30,258 nucleotides of DNA from JBBSGD01 sp038254435 (GCA_038254435.1 JBBSGD010000021.1:1-30258), one strand, 5' to 3'. Shown: positions 7,820-15,644, numbered from the stretch's first letter. Translations and numbers: made by a program. Notes: generated by a model from the letters alone, not told the origin.

Positions 7820-7844
7820 CGGTACGAGGTGGCACCATGGGGGC

Positions 7845-8831
7845 ATGGCTTACTTTCCGGTGCGGCGGCCCCGCAGGCTGCGCGCCTCGGCCCCCTTGCG
7901 CAAGGCGCTGGCCGAGACGCCGCTCGATCCAGGCGATCTGATAGCGCCCCTGTTCGTCAAGGAAGGCATCGCCGCCCCCGTACCCATCGGATCGATGCCC
8001 GGTCATCAACAGCACACGATCGAGTCGCTCGTCAAAGAGGGTCGCGAGCTCGCCGGACGTGGGATCGCGGGCCTCCTTGTGTTCGGGGTTCCCGAGCACA
8101 AGGACGCGACCGGGTCGCAAGCCCACCGCGGGGACGGCATCACCCAGCGCGCGCTGAGCGCGCTAAGGGACGAGGTCGGCGACGAGATGCTGCTGATCGC
8201 CGACCTGTGCCTCTGTGAGTACACGGACCACGGCCACTGCGGGCTGCTCCACGGGGACTGTGTGGACAACGATTCCACGATCGAGCTGTACGGGGACATT
8301 GCCGTATCGCAGGCGCGTGCCGGGGCCGGCCTCGTCGCCCCCTCGGGCATGATGGACGGGCAGGTCGCCGCGATACGCCATGCGCTCGACTCGGGTGGCT
8401 TTGCCGGAACGCCGATCGTTGCCTACGCGGCGAAGTTCGCCTCCAGCTTCTACGGTCCGTTTCGTGAGGCGGCGGAAGGGGCGCCGCGCTTCGGCGATCG
8501 CCGTTCCTACCAGGAGGACCCGGCCAACTTCGACGAGGCTCTGCGTGAGGCAGAGCTCGATTTGCAAGAGGGTGCAGATGCCCTCATGGTCAAACCGGCC
8601 ATCGGCTATCTCGATGTCCTGCGCGCAGTCAAGGAGCGCTTCCGTTATCCGACGCTCGCCTACAACGTCTCGGGCGAGTACGCCATGCTCATGGCGGCTG
8701 CCGAGCGCGGCTGGCTCGATGAGCGCGCCGCCACGCTCGAGACGCTCACGTGCATCAGGCGCGCCGGAGCGGATCTGGTCGTCACCTACCACGCCAAGCG
8801 AGCCGCCGAGTGGCTCGCCGACGGAGCGTGA
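7845..8831 (+). CDS. hemB: Delta-aminolevulinic acid dehydratase (porphobilinogen synthase)
   Basis: The enzyme condenses two 5-aminolevulinates to porphobilinogen. The 328-residue protein is full length. It carries the cysteine-rich zinc site DLCLCEYTDHGHCG (C122, C124, C132), marking it as a zinc-type HemB rather than the aspartate/magnesium type. The two active-site lysines are K197 in YAAKFAS and the Schiff-base lysine K250 in MVKPAIGYLD. The start is ATG 7845 with only a weak GGTGG upstream. It overlaps hemL by one base (TGATG), forming a hemB-hemL unit. It follows the GH114 remnant, so it may need its own promoter or read-through from hemACD. Confidence 0.96.
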   Translation: MAYFPVRRPRRLRASAPLRKALAETPLDPGDLIAPLFVKEGIAAPVPIGSMPGHQQHTIESLVKEGRELAGRGIAGLLVFGVPEHKDATGSQAHRGDGITQRALSALRDEVGDEMLLIADLCLCEYTDHGHCGLLHGDCVDNDSTIELYGDIAVSQARAGAGLVAPSGMMDGQVAAIRHALDSGGFAGTPIVAYAAKFASSFYGPFREAAEGAPRFGDRRSYQEDPANFDEALREAELDLQEGADALMVKPAIGYLDVLRAVKERFRYPTLAYNVSGEYAMLMAAAERGWLDERAATLETLTCIRRAGADLVVTYHAKRAAEWLADGA

Positions 8832-10126
8832 TGAGGGAGCGGTCCGACAAGCTGCTTGGGCAGGCTCGCAGCCTCATGCCCGGAGGGGTGTCGTCGCCCG
8901 TGCGGTCCTTCGACGCAGTCGGCTCGGACCCGTTCTTTGTCGAGCGCGGCGACGGCGCGTTGCTCTTCGACGTCGACGGAAACGAGTACGTGGACTACGT
9001 GCAGAGCTGGGGGGCGCTGCTGTTCGGGCACGCAGACCCCGCTATCGTGCAGGCAATCGCGGAGACCGCGGCGCGCGGCACCTCCTTTGGCACTCCGAGC
9101 GAGCTCGAGGTCGAGCTGGCGCGCCTCGTCAACGCGATGGTGCCGGGAGCCGAGAGAGTGCGTTTCGTTTCCTCGGGCACGGAAGCTGCGATGACCGCGG
9201 TGCGAGTGGCGCGCGGCGCGACCGGCCGCCCCAAGCTGCTCAAGTTCGCAGGCTGCTATCACGGCCATCTCGACGCGCTGCTCGCGCGGGCCGGCTCCGG
9301 GGTTGCGACTCTGGGGATCCCCGGAAGCCCGGGGGTGACACCCGGCACGACCGCAGACACGATAGTCGTGCCCTACAACGATTCCGATGCAGTCGCAGCC
9401 GCAATATCCGAGCACGGGGACGACCTGGCCGCCATCCTCGTCGAACCGGTCGCCGCCAACATGGGCTTGGTCCTGCCGGCCGAGGGTTTTCTACAGAGCT
9501 TGCGAACGCATGCTCGCGAGTGCGGCGCTCTGCTGATTTTCGACGAGGTGATCACCGGCTTTCGTCTCGCCGCCGGCGGGGCACAGGAACGCTTTGGTGT
9601 CGCCGCCGACGTCGTGCTGCTGGGGAAGGTCCTCGGGGGAGGAATGCCCGCCGCCGCACTCGCAGGACCCGCCGATCTGCTCGAGCACCTGGCTCCTGCC
9701 GGTGACGTGTATCAGGCGGGAACTCTGTCGGGAAATCCGGTGGCGATGGCCGCGGGGATAACAGCACTCGGCCGCATCCAAACCGATCCGACGCTGTACG
9801 ACAGGTTGCAAGCAAACGGACGGGAGCTGGCGCGCGGACTGCTCGACGCGGCCGACGCGGCGGAGGTGCCGCTCACCGCGACCGCGCTGGGGGGGCTCGC
9901 AGGGTTCTTCTTCGCGGAGAAGCCGGTCACCAACTACGACGGCGCAGTGGCAAGTGATGGCGCTGCTTACGCAAGCTTCTTTAGAGGCATGCTGGAGCGA
10001 GGCGTGTACCTGCCCCCGTCACGCTTCGAGGCCCTGTTCATGTCGACGGCCCACAGCTCCGAGCACATCGCGGGCACTGTGGCCGCGGCGGGCAAGTCCC
10101 TTGCCGCGCTCCCGCGCTTGCGCTAA
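8831..10126 (+). CDS. hemL: Glutamate-1-semialdehyde 2,1-aminomutase
   Basis: HemL isomerises glutamate-1-semialdehyde to 5-aminolevulinate using pyridoxamine/pyridoxal phosphate. The 431-residue protein is of normal length. It shows the N-terminal LMPGGVSSPVRSF, the cofactor-binding SSGTEAAMTAVRVARG, DEVITGFR (D238) and the Schiff-base lysine K266 in LLGKVLGGGMP. The ATG shares one base with the hemB stop. The gene ends convergently with ccmD on the other strand, their stop codons overlapping by two bases. Confidence 0.96.
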   Translation: MRERSDKLLGQARSLMPGGVSSPVRSFDAVGSDPFFVERGDGALLFDVDGNEYVDYVQSWGALLFGHADPAIVQAIAETAARGTSFGTPSELEVELARLVNAMVPGAERVRFVSSGTEAAMTAVRVARGATGRPKLLKFAGCYHGHLDALLARAGSGVATLGIPGSPGVTPGTTADTIVVPYNDSDAVAAAISEHGDDLAAILVEPVAANMGLVLPAEGFLQSLRTHARECGALLIFDEVITGFRLAAGGAQERFGVAADVVLLGKVLGGGMPAAALAGPADLLEHLAPAGDVYQAGTLSGNPVAMAAGITALGRIQTDPTLYDRLQANGRELARGLLDAADAAEVPLTATALGGLAGFFFAEKPVTNYDGAVASDGAAYASFFRGMLERGVYLPPSRFEALFMSTAHSSEHIAGTVAAAGKSLAALPRLR

Positions 10127-10260
10127 TCGGTGCGGCGCGCGTGCAGCTCGGTGAGTCTGTGCTGAAGCCTGCGCTTCCTGACCAATAGCAAAGACGTGTA
10201 GCCGCCGATGCCGGCGCCGACGGCGACGAGCGCGACTACCAGCCAGCCCGCGTCACTCAC
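10123..10260 (-). CDS. ccmD: CcmD, small cytochrome c maturation membrane protein
   Basis: A 45-residue reading frame that starts GTG at 10260, overlapping the ccmC stop by 4 bases (GTGA), and ends TAG at 10123. The product has one hydrophobic segment (about 6-26, GWLVVALVAVGAGIGGY) followed by the basic tail VRKRRLQHRLTELHARR, the exact architecture of CcmD, which tethers the CcmABC complex to holo-CcmE. Similarity in this family is mostly topology, so the call rests on size, topology, coupling and position after ccmC. Confidence 0.82.
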   Translation of the reverse strand: MSDAGWLVVALVAVGAGIGGYTSLLLVRKRRLQHRLTELHARRTD

Positions 10261-10988
10261 GCGACCGGCACCTTCTCCCTAATCGAGTCCACCGCGAGCC
10301 GCTCGACCTCGTCGCCCATCCGCCCGACGCGCACGCGCACGGCAAGCAGCCACGCGAACAGCATGGTGAATGCCACCAGTCCTGTGAAGAAGGTGATGAG
10401 CTCGGGGCTGCCGAGGCCGGAGCTGGCTTCGAGGTCGGCCGGCGTCGGACCACTTGGGTGCAGCGTGCGCCACCAGTACACCGAGAAGTGCACGATCGGA
10501 ACGTTCACGAGGCCGACTATCCCGACCACCGCGGCGATGCGCCCGGCGCGCTGCGGGTCGCTTGCAAGGCTGCGAAGGAAAAGATAGCCGACGTAGGTGA
10601 GCCACAAGACGAGCGTCGAGGTGAGCCGCGCGTCCCACTGCCACCACGTCCCCCACACCGGGTGCGCCCAGATGGGCCCGGTGATCAGAACGAGGGCGCA
10701 GAAGACCACGCCGATCTCCGCCGCCGAGTGCGCGAGCAGGTCCCAGCGTCTCGCTCCCGTGCGCAGATACGCGATGGAGGAGATAAAAACGACTGTGAAA
10801 GCGAGGTAGGAGACCCAAGCTGCAGGCACGTGGAAGTAGAAGATGCGCTGCAGCTCGCCGCCCATGGACGCCTGCGCCTGACGAGCCAAGAAGAGGGCGA
10901 GCAGCAGCGTTATTGCCATCCCTGCCCATGCTGCGACGCCGAGCCACCGAAGGGCGGAATCCTTGTAAAAGGAGCTCGATGCTCTCAT
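10257..10988 (-). CDS. ccmC: CcmC heme-handling protein of System I
   Basis: CcmC loads heme onto the chaperone CcmE on the outer face of the membrane. The 243-residue protein has six predicted membrane segments and the tryptophan-rich heme-handling motif WGTWWQWDARLTS, with the conserved FHVPAAW before it and a VHFSVYWWRTLH segment after it. The ATG at 10988 is preceded by no ribosome-binding site but by TAGGCT nine bases upstream, which suggests a leaderless mRNA. ccmD follows with a 4-base overlap. ccmC is separated from the other ccm genes by a plus-strand mntH-usp pair and is divergent from mntH across only 31 bases. Confidence 0.94.
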   Translation of the reverse strand: MRASSSFYKDSALRWLGVAAWAGMAITLLLALFLARQAQASMGGELQRIFYFHVPAAWVSYLAFTVVFISSIAYLRTGARRWDLLAHSAAEIGVVFCALVLITGPIWAHPVWGTWWQWDARLTSTLVLWLTYVGYLFLRSLASDPQRAGRIAAVVGIVGLVNVPIVHFSVYWWRTLHPSGPTPADLEASSGLGSPELITFFTGLVAFTMLFAWLLAVRVRVGRMGDEVERLAVDSIREKVPVA

Positions 10989-10997
10989 TGTTGATCA

Positions 10998-11003
10998 AGC
11001 CTA
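10998..11003 (-). promoter_or_regulatory. Candidate ccmC -10 box
   Basis: TAGGCT on the minus strand, nine bases before the ccmC ATG and with no ribosome-binding site between. No clear -35 is seen. It adjoins the mntH -10 candidate with one base between. Confidence 0.4.
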
Positions 11004-11004
11004 C

Positions 11005-11010
11005 TAAGGT
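11005..11010 (+). promoter_or_regulatory. Candidate mntH -10 box
   Basis: TAAGGT, nine bases before ATG 11020, in a 31-base divergent gap that leaves no room for a long leader. An 8-base palindrome TTGATCAA lies at 10991-10998; no MntR or DtxR box could be recognised. Confidence 0.4.
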
Positions 11011-11019
11011 CGGACGCCT

Positions 11020-12324
11020 ATGAAAGCTCGAGCCGCCGGCACGCACGCCCCCCCGCGGAGCCGCGACGCGTCTGCCACCGAGGGGGCGGAAAGAGCGCTC
11101 AGCGGCCGGGCGCGCGGCCCCCGGCGGCTGCTCCCGTTCCTCGGCCCTGCCTTCATAGCGGCGGTCGCCTACGTCGACCCGGGCAACTTCGCCACCAATA
11201 TCCAGGGTGGCTCCAAGTACGGATACCTGCTCGTTTGGGTTGTCGTTGCCGCCAACCTGATGGCGATGTTCATCCAGATCATGTCGGCGAAGCTTGGGAT
11301 CGCAACCGGAAAGAACCTGCCGCAGGTCATGAGGGAGCGCTTCCCTCGGCCGGCAGTGATCTGCTTGTGGCTTCTAGCCGAGGTGGTTGCCATGGCCACC
11401 GATCTCGCGGAGTTCCTCGGCGCGGCCCTCGGCTTCAACCTGCTCTTTGGCATTCCTCTGTTTCCGGCGGCCCTTCTGACCGGCGTGGCAACCTTCTTGG
11501 TGCTCGGCCTACAGCAACGCGGCTTTCGGCCGCTCGAGGCGGTGATCTCGGTCATGGTGGGAGTAATTGCGTTGTGCTATCTGGCCGAGACGATTCTGGG
11601 CAAGCCGGACTTCGGCGCCGCCGCAGGCAGCTTTTTTCCGCCGCAGTTTGCGGGGACCGGCAGCATCCTGCTGGCGACGGGAATCCTCGGTGCGACCGTG
11701 ATGCCGCACGTCATCTATCTTCATTCGGCGCTCACGCAGGACCGCATCGTCGTGCGCGGGACGGCTCGGCTCAAGCGCCTTTTGCGCTTCGAGCTGATCG
11801 ATGTGGTCATCGCCATGGGGCTTGCCGGACTGATCAATGCGGCCATGCTGATGATGGCGGCCGCAACCTTCCACCGGGCGGGAGCGACCGGAGTAGCCAG
11901 TATCGAAGAGGCTCACCGCACCCTGGCGCCCATCGTGGGACAGGCCTCGAGCGTCGTCTTTGCGATCTCCCTCCTCGCGTCGGGGCTGTCGTCCTCGACG
12001 GTGGGCACGATGGCAGGCCAGATCATCATGCAGGGCTTCCTTCAGCGCACGATTCCGATCACCGTGCGGCGGCTCGTCACGATGATTCCCGCCCTCGTCG
12101 TCATCGGTATCGGGTTCGATCCAACCTCCACGCTGGTCTTGAGTCAGGTGGTGCTGTCCTTCGGCATACCCTTTGCCTTGATTCCGCTTGCCGTTTTCAC
12201 CACCAAGGGGGAACTGATGGGCCCACTCAAGAACCGCCCTGCTACGACGGGCATCGCCTGGACGCTGGTAACGCTAATCACCGGGCTCAACGTGTTCCTT
12301 CTGGTGGAGACGTTTGCCGGCTGA
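11020..12324 (+). CDS. mntH: NRAMP-family divalent metal transporter (MntH-like)
   Basis: A 434-residue proton-coupled Mn(II)/Fe(II) importer with about 11 membrane segments after a basic 35-residue cytoplasmic tail. The metal-binding motif of helix 1 is DPGNFATN (D53-N56), and helix 6 carries the MPH motif (M228-H230 in GATVMPHVIYLHSAL); both are diagnostic of NRAMP proteins. The manganese preference is inferred from the family, not from the sequence. The start ATG has no ribosome-binding site and sits nine bases after TAAGGT. The gene overlaps the next (usp) by one base and runs opposite to the surrounding ccm genes. Confidence 0.93.
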   Translation: MKARAAGTHAPPRSRDASATEGAERALSGRARGPRRLLPFLGPAFIAAVAYVDPGNFATNIQGGSKYGYLLVWVVVAANLMAMFIQIMSAKLGIATGKNLPQVMRERFPRPAVICLWLLAEVVAMATDLAEFLGAALGFNLLFGIPLFPAALLTGVATFLVLGLQQRGFRPLEAVISVMVGVIALCYLAETILGKPDFGAAAGSFFPPQFAGTGSILLATGILGATVMPHVIYLHSALTQDRIVVRGTARLKRLLRFELIDVVIAMGLAGLINAAMLMMAAATFHRAGATGVASIEEAHRTLAPIVGQASSVVFAISLLASGLSSSTVGTMAGQIIMQGFLQRTIPITVRRLVTMIPALVVIGIGFDPTSTLVLSQVVLSFGIPFALIPLAVFTTKGELMGPLKNRPATTGIAWTLVTLITGLNVFLLVETFAG

Positions 12325-13217
12325 TGTACGACCATATTCTGTGTCCGCTCGACGGATCGAGCCTCGCAGAAGACGTTCTCGGCGTTGTCGAGTCGCTCTG
12401 CTCGCACTTCGATGCGCGCGTGACATTGCTCCACGTGCTCGAGCTCAACGCTCCCGAGCACGTGCACGGCGATACGCACCTGCGTGACTCACTCGACGCG
12501 TCCGCATACCTGGAGCGCGTTGCCGGCCGTCTGCGCTCTTCGGGGGCCGAGGTGACTACCCACGTGCACGAGCGCTCCGTCGGCGACGTGTCGGCGGCGA
12601 TAGACACACACGCTCACGAGTACGGGGCCGATCTGATCGCCATGTGCAAGCACGGCCGTTCAGGTTTGAGGGCGCGCTTCGTGGGATCCATCGCCCAAAG
12701 GATCCTGCGCGGAGGCGGAACGCCAATCTTGCTGCGCACGCCCAGGGAGCCCGAGCGCGAGGAGGGCTTCGAGCTCAAGGAGGTGCTCGTGCCGCTCGAC
12801 TTCGAGCACGATACCGAGGCCGTGCTGGAGGTCGCCAGGACTATCGCCCGGCCCTACGGGGCGCGCCTCAACCTCATGACTGCCGTGTCGACGGCCGGGA
12901 GCCGGCGCGAAGGGCCCCTGGCGCGTCTGCTGCCCGGTGCCACGGCGGCCAGTCTCGAGATGGTGCGCGAGGACATGACCGAGCGGCTCGAGGAGCAAGT
13001 AGCACAGCTCGCCGCCAAGGACGCCGACGCTCGCTTTTCGCTGAGAGACGAGGAGCCCTCGAACGCGATCCTTGCCGAAGCCGGTGAGATCGCAGCCGAC
13101 TTGGTAGTGCTCGCCACCCACGCACGCTCCGGCTTCGAGGCCTGGTACGAAGGATCGACGGGCGAGAGCGTCATGACCGGCGGAGCCCAAACTCTGCTTC
13201 TGCTGCGCGAGCTCTAG
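12324..13217 (+). CDS. Tandem universal stress protein (UspA) domain protein
   Basis: A 297-residue protein with two UspA domains, about 1-140 and 150-297. Each ends in the nucleotide-binding pattern: HGRSGLRARFVGSIAQRIL (about 110-128) and HARSGFEAWYEGSTGESVM (about 266-284), the second lacking the first glycine. Repeat one opens with YDHILCPLDGS, repeat two with KEVLVPLDF. Such proteins bind ATP and respond to stress; the exact role is unknown. The start overlaps the mntH stop (TGATG), so it is co-translated with the metal transporter. It ends convergently with the Rieske gene; a weak inverted repeat CGGGCA...TGCCCG lies in the 49-base gap. Confidence 0.88.
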   Translation: MYDHILCPLDGSSLAEDVLGVVESLCSHFDARVTLLHVLELNAPEHVHGDTHLRDSLDASAYLERVAGRLRSSGAEVTTHVHERSVGDVSAAIDTHAHEYGADLIAMCKHGRSGLRARFVGSIAQRILRGGGTPILLRTPREPEREEGFELKEVLVPLDFEHDTEAVLEVARTIARPYGARLNLMTAVSTAGSRREGPLARLLPGATAASLEMVREDMTERLEEQVAQLAAKDADARFSLRDEEPSNAILAEAGEIAADLVVLATHARSGFEAWYEGSTGESVMTGGAQTLLLLREL

Positions 13218-13266
13218 TGGCGCCTGCGGGCAAGCTTGGACGTCGCTCCTGCCCGAGTGGGGCACC

Positions 13267-14133
13267 TCAGCCCGAGGGGATGTGGCGGGTCTTGACCTCT
13301 ATCTTTCCGCCGGACACGCGCACGTCGTAGCCCGGCTGTGGCGCGCTGGCCGGCCCCGCGAGCAGGCGTCCGTCCTTGAGAGCGAACCTGCTGCCGTGCC
13401 ACGGGCAGGTGACCGTATCGGCCGTGACCTCGCCCTCGTGCAGTGGTCCGCCGCGATGCGTGCAGCGGTCGGAGAGCGCGCAGATGAGGGCGCCTCGCCG
13501 AGCCAGCAGGATCGTCGCTCCGTTCACCTCGGCCGTGCGCGCTTGCCCGTCGGGCAAATCGGTCTCGTCCATTACTGCGGTCCAGTCGGCTGGCCGGTGT
13601 TCGAAAGCCGTCTGGTCGACACCGACGCCGAGCGAGAAGGACAGGTGACCGCCGAGATAAGCGCTTGCTCCCGCCACGCTCATGCCCATTAGTGCAAGCC
13701 CGATGCCCGACAGGCGCTTGCCCCTGCGGCGCGCCGCCAAGCTTGCCGCGTACAGCCCGATGGCAGTGGTGTTCCCCGCTGCGTGCAGCAGTCCCACGCG
13801 GCGCGCTCCTCCCATCGTATCCTTCCAGTCGGCAAGGCCGGCGGCTGCTGTGGGCAGCGAGGCCAGCAGTCCCAGCGCGATGAGCCGGTCGGCGCTCTTG
13901 CGGCCGCTGCGGCCTCCCACGATGTCCAGCGTCGAGGCACTCACCCACGCTCCGATGGGAACGTCGGTCAGGACAGGGTGGAGCGCGTGGCCGAGCCATC
14001 TGCCCGCGAGGAAATCCTTGACCACTCCCTGAGGGAGCAGGCTGTCGACGGCGCCGGCAAGGGAGTCCCCAACCGCGTCGAGCGCTTCCACGCCCTCTAG
14101 CTTCTCGGTCAAACTATGCAGGTCAAGCTCCAC
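13267..14133 (-). CDS. DUF2231 membrane domain fused to a Rieske [2Fe-2S] domain
   Basis: A 288-residue protein with two parts. Residues 40-165 form a DUF2231-like membrane domain with about four hydrophobic segments and the histidine-bearing GHALHPVLTDVPIGAW. Residues 185-285 form a soluble Rieske ferredoxin domain with both cluster motifs: CTHRGGPL (C224, H226) and CPWHGSRF (C243, H246). A role in membrane electron transfer is likely, but the partner is unknown. The start is GTG 14133 with GGAGGA five bases upstream. It is the last gene of the minus-strand series and follows arsC by 76 bases in which nothing else was recognised. It is not the cytochrome bc1 Rieske subunit. Confidence 0.88.
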   Translation of the reverse strand: MELDLHSLTEKLEGVEALDAVGDSLAGAVDSLLPQGVVKDFLAGRWLGHALHPVLTDVPIGAWVSASTLDIVGGRSGRKSADRLIALGLLASLPTAAAGLADWKDTMGGARRVGLLHAAGNTTAIGLYAASLAARRRGKRLSGIGLALMGMSVAGASAYLGGHLSFSLGVGVDQTAFEHRPADWTAVMDETDLPDGQARTAEVNGATILLARRGALICALSDRCTHRGGPLHEGEVTADTVTCPWHGSRFALKDGRLLAGPASAPQPGYDVRVSGGKIEVKTRHIPSG

Positions 14134-14209
14134 GTTTTCCTCCAGGTGCTCGCAGTCGAACCCGGCATCCGTCGCCTACCCGCGTACTAGAGACCCCAAC
14201 AGCTTGAAC

Positions 14210-14683
14210 CTAGCCGAGCTCGCGATCGAGCGCGGCGATGAGGTTGCGCACCTTGGTCTCGATCTCGTCGCGAATGCGCGCTACCTCTTGCGGAGAGCGT
14301 CCCTTCGGGTCGTCGAGCTCCCACTCTTGCAGGTTCATGGTAGCCGCCGGGCAGGCGTCCCTCACGTTGCAACCCATGGAGATCACGCGCAGCGCGGACT
14401 CGGCCGCCTCTGCAGTGATCAGGGTACCGGGCAAATCCTCGAGCGGGAGCCCGATCTCGGCCATGGCGGCGGCAACCTCGGGATGGGGCCTGCGCGCTGG
14501 CCGGGTTCCGGCCGAGGCCGCAAGGTAGCGGCCGCGCGCGAGGTCGTTGAACAAGGCCTCGGCCATGCGCGAGCGCCCCGCATTCGCAACACAAACGAAC
14601 AGCACGGCCGAGCGCGTAGCCGATTGCCCGCTGCCGCGGCTGAGGTTGAGGGCCCGGCTCTCGTTCTGCGAACGTCTGTGCAT
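14210..14683 (-). CDS. Thioredoxin-coupled arsenate reductase / low-molecular-weight phosphatase
   Basis: A 157-residue protein with the P-loop FVCVANAGRSRMAEAL (nucleophile C31, R37, S38) shared by low-molecular-weight protein tyrosine phosphatases and ArsC. Two further cysteines, C105 and C111 in SMGCNVRDACP, and the following WELDDPKG match thioredoxin-type ArsC, where they relay the disulfide; the usual SMGC...CP spacing is close to this. The arsenate reductase role is therefore favoured over protein phosphatase. ATG 14683 lies three bases after the upstream stop with no good ribosome-binding site; a later GTG near residue 27 is possible. No other ars gene is nearby. Confidence 0.82.
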   Translation of the reverse strand: MHRRSQNESRALNLSRGSGQSATRSAVLFVCVANAGRSRMAEALFNDLARGRYLAASAGTRPARRPHPEVAAAMAEIGLPLEDLPGTLITAEAAESALRVISMGCNVRDACPAATMNLQEWELDDPKGRSPQEVARIRDEIETKVRNLIAALDRELG

Positions 14684-14686
14684 CGC

Positions 14687-14923
14687 CTAAGACTCGCCGT
14701 TCACGACGCTGCGCGCAATCTGCTGAGCGTCGGGCAGGCGCTCCTTGTCGACAAAGAGGCGTACTCCGTATTCCCAGATGCTGCTGAAGTACCCGGGCTC
14801 CTTGTACCACCACACGATTTGGCTCTCTTCGAGACGGGCGGCGATGGCGTTGGCCTGCTCGCGCGAGAAGCGGCCGAGGTGCACCGTGATGACGTCCGGA
14901 TGATCGTGCGGCGGGAAGGGCAC
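14687..14923 (-). CDS. Small conserved-looking protein of unknown function
   Basis: I do not recognise this 78-residue protein with confidence. It is soluble, with an alpha/beta pattern: VITVHLGRFSREQANAIAAR, then a W-rich stretch IVWWYKEPGYFSSIWEYGVR and LFVDKERLPDAQQIA. The arrangement (a strand, a helix that samples residues, a strand with acidic end) recalls small DUF2007-type signal-transducing domains, but that is only a resemblance. GTG 14923 is chosen because TGAGGA, which contains the ccmB stop, lies seven bases upstream; an earlier TTG at 14953 would overlap ccmB. The gene lies between ccmB and arsC with gaps of 10 and 3 bases, so it is surely co-transcribed with them. Confidence 0.7.
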   Translation of the reverse strand: MPFPPHDHPDVITVHLGRFSREQANAIAARLEESQIVWWYKEPGYFSSIWEYGVRLFVDKERLPDAQQIARSVVNGES

Positions 14924-14933
14924 GCGGCAGTCC

Positions 14934-15644
14934 TCAGTCGACCGCGAACTCAAAAGTGAGCGCGCCGACGACTGTGAAGATCACGTCGAAAGCGACGAGG
15001 ATCCCGAACCAGCCGTCGCCCGAGATGGCTCGCAGGTCGCCGCCGGTGAACAGCTGCGAGGTGAGCTCGACGGCCGCTATGAAAATCGGCACCAGCGCCG
15101 GGAGGGCGAGGATCGGCAGAATCAGCTCCCTGCTCCTCGTCTGTGCCGCCAGCGAAGCGAACAGGGTGCCCAGCGCGGCGAACCCCACGTCCACGAGGAA
15201 GACGACCAGCAATAGCAGGGGCCACACCGTGCCCAGAGCGATGCCGAACAACAGCGCAAAGAGAGGGATCAGCGGCACCTCGATTGCCGCGATGAAGAGC
15301 AGGTTTGCCACGGCCTTCGCCGCGAAGAGCCCTGAGCGGTCGAGGGGTACGAGCAGCAGCGCGTCGAGCCCACCGTCTTCTCGCTCGACCTCGAAGGTGC
15401 GCCCGAATCCGATGAGGCCCGCAAAGAGCACGGTCACCCACATGAATCCGGCGAGGACGTCACCGAGCTTCGCCCCGGCCACTCCGATCCGGCCGGACAG
15501 ATCGTGCGAACCCGGCAGGGTGAAGGCGAGAAGGAGCGACACAACGAACGCAAAGACGAGCATCGGCGGCAGGGTGTCCCGGCCGCGGAGCTCGGTCCGC
15601 AGGTCCTTTTTGACGAGTGCCGCAGTCTTGGCTACGAAGGTCAC
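14934..15644 (-). CDS. ccmB: CcmB, membrane subunit of the heme exporter-like ABC complex
   Basis: CcmB is the membrane partner of CcmA in the CcmABCD complex that releases holo-CcmE. The 236-residue protein has six predicted membrane segments. It shows the CcmB pattern: KKDLRTELRGRDTLPPMLVF at the start, FEVEREDGGLDALLLVPLDR in the first cytoplasmic loop and SRELILPILALPALVPIFIA near the C-terminus. The start is GTG 15644, overlapping the ccmA stop by 4 bases. Downstream, 10 bases separate it from the small unknown gene. Confidence 0.93.
   Translation of the reverse strand: MTFVAKTAALVKKDLRTELRGRDTLPPMLVFAFVVSLLLAFTLPGSHDLSGRIGVAGAKLGDVLAGFMWVTVLFAGLIGFGRTFEVEREDGGLDALLLVPLDRSGLFAAKAVANLLFIAAIEVPLIPLFALLFGIALGTVWPLLLLVVFLVDVGFAALGTLFASLAAQTRSRELILPILALPALVPIFIAAVELTSQLFTGGDLRAISGDGWFGILVAFDVIFTVVGALTFEFAVD

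Noticed and set aside
10991..10998. TTGATCAA as a manganese-regulator (MntR/DtxR) operator for mntH
   Set aside because: Only 8 bases and not matching known MntR or DtxR boxes; recorded as a palindrome only.
11235..13217. A single frame running through mntH into usp on the plus strand
   Set aside because: Its first part is an out-of-frame reading of mntH; the real usp begins at ATG 12324, where homology to UspA starts.
13229..13256. CGGGCA...TGCCCG as a terminator between usp and the Rieske gene
   Set aside because: Six base pairs with a 17-base loop and no T-tract; not convincing.
14140..14160. GGTTCGA on the minus strand, resembling a tRNA T-loop
   Set aside because: The flanking bases do not pair as a T-stem and no acceptor, D or anticodon arms fit nearby.
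14970..14986. TGTGAAGATCACG as a third Rex-like site
   Set aside because: The half-sites are spaced by two bases instead of six, and it lies inside ccmB.
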